The position numbers and the translations under genes were made by a program. Under the pieces are notes generated by a model. The model made no database searches. It saw only the letters and a list, made by a program, of their open reading frames with translations, and was not told the DNA's origin. From Anaerotignum sp. MB30-C6 (GTDB lineage Bacteria > Bacillota > Clostridia > Lachnospirales > Anaerotignaceae), in contig NZ_CP133078.1 in assembly GCF_030908465.1 (NCBI RefSeq), forward strand, positions 1,860,001 through 1,924,000: a stretch of DNA of 64,000 nucleotides, read 5' to 3'. Position 1 is the stretch's first letter, and the number at the start of each line of letters is the position of its first letter. Shown here piece after piece: positions 60,167-64,000 of this stretch.

Positions 60167-61504
60167 ATGTCAATTATATGGATTGGTTGGGAACTATTTA
60201 TAAATGTTGTTGAAATAGGAATGTTTTGTTATCTATTAACAAAAATGATTGGATACGAAAAGGATAAAGCCTTAAGACTTTATCTTGGCCTAGCTCTCCT
60301 TATACTTTTTACTACCGTACTAAATATTACAATTCGTAATACAAACATCGTTATTTTCCTACTTTTCGTTGCCGATATTATTTTTGCTACAGTATGTTTT
60401 AAATCTAATTTAAGTTCCCGTTTTTTATGGGGGTGTTCTGCATCTATTATTGCAATTGTTTCAAATACAATTGTTTTTTATTTCGCATCAATCTTTACGA
60501 GCTACGACTTAAATACACTGCTAAGTTCATCATTTATAAGAGTTCAGATGACACTAATTTATTTAGTCGTTTGTTCAGTTTTTTATTCTACTATAATTCA
60601 CATAAAGTCAAAAAAGCCCATTACATTACCACTACTATTTCGAGTTGCCTTATTTTTGTTGATATCATTGGGAATCATTGCATCTGATAAGATTCTTGAC
60701 CTTTCCATATTCATTAGTAATATTACTTATATAAAAAATGAGGCATCACACACACTTGCTTTTATTGGAATCGTCTACTTATCTGTTTTATTAGGCTGTA
60801 TTGTCTTGTTTGAAGTATTAGGAGTTTACTATCAAAAAAACTCTGAGCTTTCTATGCAGTTACGAGAAGCAGGCTTACTACAAAATCACTTTAAACATAT
60901 TAAGGCATCCATGAAAACCCTGAGCCAATGGAAACACGACTATCACCATCACACACAAGTAATGGGAATCCTAGCAGAAAATGAACATAATTCTGAATTA
61001 AAAAAATATTTAGCACAGCTTAATGCTAATTTTACAGACTTAACATCTATGGTTTCTACAGGGCATCCTACTTTAGATGCCATTCTTTCTAGTAAAATCC
61101 TTATTGCAAAATCCCACGGCATTACTGTGGAACAAACTATTTTTCTTCCCGAAAAATTTTCTATTTCACAAACAGATTTATGTATCATCTTAGGCAATTT
61201 ATTGGATAATGCCACAGAAGCTTGCAGTCAACCAGACTTAAAACAGCCTCCTTATATAAATATTACAATGAAAATACATAAGGGTATGCTTTATATTAAA
61301 GTTCTAAACAGTTCGAATGGTATATATCTTTTTGATAAGAAAACTCTTCTTAGCACAAAAAAACAACCAGGCCATGGCTATGGTTGTAAAAATATAAATG
61401 AAATGATCGAAAGCTATGGTGGGTTTTACAATTATGAACCCCAAGATAATTCCTTTGCAGCCACTGTAATGATTCCTTTACCAAAGGAGGAGGAAGAACC
61501 TTGA
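60167..61504 (+). CDS. agrC: AgrC-like receptor histidine kinase (GHKL type)
   Basis: A 445-residue membrane sensor. The N-terminal half has about six hydrophobic segments, the peptide-sensing part. Then a helix carries the phospho-acceptor H257 (WKHDYHHH), and the GHKL ATPase shows the N box CIILGNLLDNATEA and the G box GHGYGCKNINEMIESYGG. It should autophosphorylate when the peptide made from the divergent agrD binds. AGGAGG precedes the ATG. It overlaps agrA by four bases. Confidence 0.9.
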   Translation: MSIIWIGWELFINVVEIGMFCYLLTKMIGYEKDKALRLYLGLALLILFTTVLNITIRNTNIVIFLLFVADIIFATVCFKSNLSSRFLWGCSASIIAIVSNTIVFYFASIFTSYDLNTLLSSSFIRVQMTLIYLVVCSVFYSTIIHIKSKKPITLPLLFRVALFLLISLGIIASDKILDLSIFISNITYIKNEASHTLAFIGIVYLSVLLGCIVLFEVLGVYYQKNSELSMQLREAGLLQNHFKHIKASMKTLSQWKHDYHHHTQVMGILAENEHNSELKKYLAQLNANFTDLTSMVSTGHPTLDAILSSKILIAKSHGITVEQTIFLPEKFSISQTDLCIILGNLLDNATEACSQPDLKQPPYINITMKIHKGMLYIKVLNSSNGIYLFDKKTLLSTKKQPGHGYGCKNINEMIESYGGFYNYEPQDNSFAATVMIPLPKEEEEP

Positions 61505-62196
61505 ATATTGTGATCGCTATGATTGAAGACGAATCTATTTTTGCCGAACAATTAAAGGAAATGCTAACGCATTGGGCAAAGCAAGTGAATTGTACCGTTT
61601 CTTTGGACTATTTTGAAAATGCAAACGCTTTCATAAAAATAAATTTTAATGTCTATGATGTTGCTTTTTTAGATATTCAATTAGATGGAACAATGGATGG
61701 ATTATGCCTCGCTCAGTATATGCGAAAAAATAACTATCGAGGTTCTATCATATTTTTAACTAGTTTTAAAGAGTATGTTTTTCAGGGATATGATGTACAA
61801 GCTCTACATTATTTATTAAAACCCGTAAAGGAAAATGATATTAAAAAGTGCATGAATATGGTTTATCAATTGGCCAAAGAAAATAATTATATATTTCAAT
61901 ACAACAATGAAACCATAAAAATCCCATATCATAAGATTCTTTATTTTTCCAGTGCAAATCATTACATAGACATCTATACGTTGGAGGCTACATATTCTCA
62001 TAAAGCAAAATTAACTGATACAATAAGTCACCTACCCTATGATTTTTCCCAGTGTCACCGTTCTATTCTGGTGAATATGAACCACGTGGAAAAAATTGTG
62101 AAAAACGAGCTTTTTCTTTCTAATGGCAACAAATTACCAATTAGTAGTACCTACCTTGATCATGTAAGAAAAACTTTTTTAGACACCATTTTATGA
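61501..62196 (+). CDS. agrA: AgrA-like LytTR response regulator
   Basis: A 231-residue regulator. The receiver domain has the acidic pocket (MIEDES) and phospho-acceptor D58 (VAFLDIQLDG), with K in LKPV. The C-terminal LytTR domain (about 140-231) contains YFSSANHYIDIYT and CHRSILVNMNHVEKIV. The start is a TTG at 61501 overlapping the agrC stop (TTGA), with AGGAGGAGG upstream. Its likely operator is the 21-bp-period direct repeat at 60052-60088. Confidence 0.91.
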   Translation: MNIVIAMIEDESIFAEQLKEMLTHWAKQVNCTVSLDYFENANAFIKINFNVYDVAFLDIQLDGTMDGLCLAQYMRKNNYRGSIIFLTSFKEYVFQGYDVQALHYLLKPVKENDIKKCMNMVYQLAKENNYIFQYNNETIKIPYHKILYFSSANHYIDIYTLEATYSHKAKLTDTISHLPYDFSQCHRSILVNMNHVEKIVKNELFLSNGNKLPISSTYLDHVRKTFLDTIL

Positions 62197-62208
62197 GGAG
62201 AAAGAGTC

Positions 62209-62778
62209 ATGATAATTAAAATTGCAAAGTCATGGGCAGATTGGCTCGTGGCGAATGGAGCAAGTTCAGACGACTACGAAATTTATGCCTATGGCGCAGA
62301 ATGTATGCTAAATGAACTGATTTCCGATATATTGCTAATCGTCACCGCATTGATGTTCCACAAAACCTTTGAAATGATTCTATGGATGTTGTTTTTTACA
62401 CCACTGCGTATTCATCTTGGTGGAATGCATGCATCATCTCATTTAAAATGCATACTATCCTCCATTTTACTATCTTATTTATGTATCTTTACATACCTTT
62501 TTGTCATGGATTCCCCAACAATAATGGGACTTATTTTAGCATTAAGTATTTTTATCGTATACAAAATTGCTCCCGTAGTACATCCGAATCACCCAGTATC
62601 AGAAAGCAGAATGATAAAAATGAGAACAAGGACATTCATAATTATTTTTATTGAAATACTAATTACATGCATTTCATTTATTTATTTTTCAAAAATAGTT
62701 TCAGGTATGGCAACGGTATCAATTTTTTCCGTTTGCATTCTTGCTTTGTTCGGAAAATTTCGTTCCTATAATCATTAA
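62209..62778 (+). CDS. agrB: AgrB-like peptide-processing membrane protease
   Basis: A 189-residue membrane cysteine endopeptidase that cuts the C-terminal tail off AgrD and forms the thiolactone. The catalytic pair is H74 and C81 in LRIHLGGMHASSHLKCILSS, with the same seven-residue spacing as S. aureus H77 and C84. About four to six hydrophobic segments follow. It lies 12 bases after agrA with GAGGAGAAAG before the ATG. Its substrate AgrD is encoded on the other strand, 2.3 kb away, an unusual arrangement. Confidence 0.92.
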   Translation: MIIKIAKSWADWLVANGASSDDYEIYAYGAECMLNELISDILLIVTALMFHKTFEMILWMLFFTPLRIHLGGMHASSHLKCILSSILLSYLCIFTYLFVMDSPTIMGLILALSIFIVYKIAPVVHPNHPVSESRMIKMRTRTFIIIFIEILITCISFIYFSKIVSGMATVSIFSVCILALFGKFRSYNH

Positions 62779-63191
62779 GAATTTAACGCAACAATGCTTA
62801 TGTCATATCTTTTCTGCAGCCTAATCAAGCAGCTTCTTCTTGCCACACTGTCTTTTTTGATTTGTCATAGAATGCGAAACCAGTATTAAAAACTCAATTG
62901 GCTTAATTTTAAATGGGTCACGGTTAAACCCGTTTATTAAAGCCATATAATTTTATGGAATATAAAAGGCTAAGTTTCGGTTCATTCGTTGACCTACAAC
63001 TTAGCCTTAATACAATGATATTTTATTCATAGATTATATCATCGACATTTTTTGTATAGACGAGATTTCTCCATTTCCACAAAAAAATCCAGAACTAAAA
63101 CACTTAAACTTCATTTTTCACCTTGTTGCCACAAACTGCCACCTGGATTAGAAGGAGAGATTGAATAGCTACTTGATAAGGCAATACTACT
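62779..63191. other. intergenic stretch with one terminator
   Basis: Contains the hairpin at 62966-63008 between convergent agrB and chemoreceptor genes. No gene was recognised. Confidence 0.45.
62966..63008. terminator. intrinsic terminator between agrB and the chemoreceptor gene
   Basis: AAGGCTAAGTT and AACTTAGCCTT form a perfect 11-bp stem. T-runs are better on the minus strand (CCTTTTATATT), so it may mainly serve the chemoreceptor gene, but it is the first strong hairpin after agrB too. Confidence 0.7.
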
Positions 63192-64000
63192 CTAACTTTC
63201 CACTTGGAATTTAGAGATTGATGTAAACACCTTATTTACAGATTCTTTAATTAATTGTGTCTCCGCCGTCATCTTTTTTGTATTCTCTGTTGTAGATACA
63301 ATTTTATTCACAATATCGCTAACGCCCGCATTGGCTTGAGAACTTGAATCTGCCAAAGAAGCAACTGCATTACCGATATCCTCCACAGACGCCATTAATT
63401 GTTCCGATGTCGTCCCTAAAGTTGTTACAATATTATTAATCAAGGTAGCATCATTTTTATATTGGTTCCCCGCCTGCAGCATTCCCTCATAATCATTTGC
63501 AACCTGACTTGTAATAAATTCAGTTAACTCTTTTGAACTCCCTCTTAATGAATCTACAGAAGTAACTACCAATTGTGCAACTGATTGGATTTCGTTTACT
63601 GTTTTATCAATCATTTCACTTAATCTTCTTATTTCCTGTGCAACTGCAGCGAAACCCTTTCCTTCCACACCTGCTTTTGCCGCTTCAATTGAGGCATTAA
63701 AAGCTAGCATCTTTGTTTGTGAAGAAATTTTCAAGACAGAAGCCGCCAGATTGGTAATTTCGGTAACCTTTTTAGATTCTTCAATGGCTAAAGATATGTT
63801 TTCGACCACATCTTTCTGTGTGGATTCCATTGTTTTGGTTGATTGCTCTGCTTCTGCACTTATCGTTTCCGCCCTTGTTTCAATTTCGTTAGAAATCGTT
63901 TCGCCATCTTCAGCCTTTTGCAAAACTACTTCAATTGCGCTTTCCATCTCTGTTGACGCCTGTTGCATTTGTCTCGTTTCGTGAAAGGATAATTCGATTT
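63192..64000 (-). CDS. methyl-accepting chemotaxis protein, C-terminal part (cut by the window end)
   Basis: The signalling domain of a chemoreceptor: KMLAFNASIEAAKAGVEGKGFAAVAQEIRRLSE is the conserved hairpin tip, embedded in coiled coil. The frame is open to the last base of the window with no in-frame stop, and the Met at 63968 is internal, so the true start and any sensor domain lie beyond 64000. It ends at 63192, convergent with agrB. Confidence 0.9.
   Translation of the reverse strand, partial: IELSFHETRQMQQASTEMESAIEVVLQKAEDGETISNEIETRAETISAEAEQSTKTMESTQKDVVENISLAIEESKKVTEITNLAASVLKISSQTKMLAFNASIEAAKAGVEGKGFAAVAQEIRRLSEMIDKTVNEIQSVAQLVVTSVDSLRGSSKELTEFITSQVANDYEGMLQAGNQYKNDATLINNIVTTLGTTSEQLMASVEDIGNAVASLADSSSQANAGVSDIVNKIVSTTENTKKMTAETQLIKESVNKVFTSISKFQVES

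Noticed and set aside
59847..60167. 106-codon plus-strand frame covering agrD and the agr operator
   Set aside because: It lies antisense to agrD, crosses the direct repeat and promoters, has no ribosome site and an unlike-protein composition.
1..64000. CRISPR arrays, insertion sequences, phage genes, tRNA or rRNA genes
   Set aside because: Looked for by eye on both strands; no regularly spaced repeats, transposase, integrase or RNA-gene signatures were found.

Overview
The window is a low-GC, gene-dense chromosomal segment of a strictly anaerobic Clostridia-type Firmicute, probably of the Lachnospirales or a related order. This placement is inferred from AT-rich spacers, strong AGGAGG ribosome sites, a ferredoxin-dependent 2-oxoacid oxidoreductase, a BadF-type dehydratase-activase-like giant protein, LuxS, an agr locus and CymR/IscR-like sulfur control. 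No rRNA, tRNA, CRISPR array, phage or insertion sequence was recognised.

Layout. 0.4-5.1 kb: an alpha/beta hydrolase, then a polar amino-acid (probably cystine) ABC importer behind a leader carrying a 31-residue peptide with three consecutive Cys codons and a terminator. 5.5-12.8 kb: a DUF454 pseudogene, MATE pump with TetR regulator, an exported unknown, a chemoreceptor and a GrpB-family protein, with scraps of a GDPD-like and a Crp-like gene between them. 13.3-16.4 kb: ECF sigma factor with a DUF4179 partner, and a patatin lipase. 16.9-20.4 kb: TetR-HelD operon ending in two tiny genes, an ACP-like and an HMA-like protein, each lacking its family's key residues. 20.7-28.4 kb: Crp with a split DMT transporter, PadR-fetAB, a GNAT enzyme and two flavoproteins. 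28.9-32.8 kb: tRNA sulfur-modification set (MnmA, TcdA, cysteine desulfurase, TtcA-like).

33-50.5 kb is a sulfur amino-acid region. It holds cysK plus a gamma-family PLP enzyme, a CymR/IscR-like Rrf2 regulator, and an apparently single operon metQNI - 2-oxoacid:ferredoxin oxidoreductase (gamma, delta, alpha, beta) - PaaK-like ligase - aminotransferase. It also holds a LysR regulator and the operon cysK - methyltransferase - luxS - mccB - mccA. Two of these transcription units contain Cys- or Met/Cys-rich leader peptides followed by intrinsic terminators. Three promoters carry the same 33-bp candidate operator. I read this as two layers of control by sulfur amino acids: an Rrf2-type repressor at initiation and leader-peptide attenuation afterwards.

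51-56.5 kb: fur - giant BadF/DUF2229 protein - SAM methyltransferase - DtxR-like regulator, with a perfect Fur box. 56.6-64 kb: a Crp/Fnr regulator, three unknown proteins, and an agr-type quorum-sensing locus arranged divergently. The autoinducer precursor agrD, too short for most gene callers, is on the minus strand and agrC-agrA-agrB are on the plus strand. Between them is a perfect 16-bp direct repeat with 21-bp period, the geometry expected for an AgrA (LytTR) operator. The window ends inside a second chemoreceptor gene.
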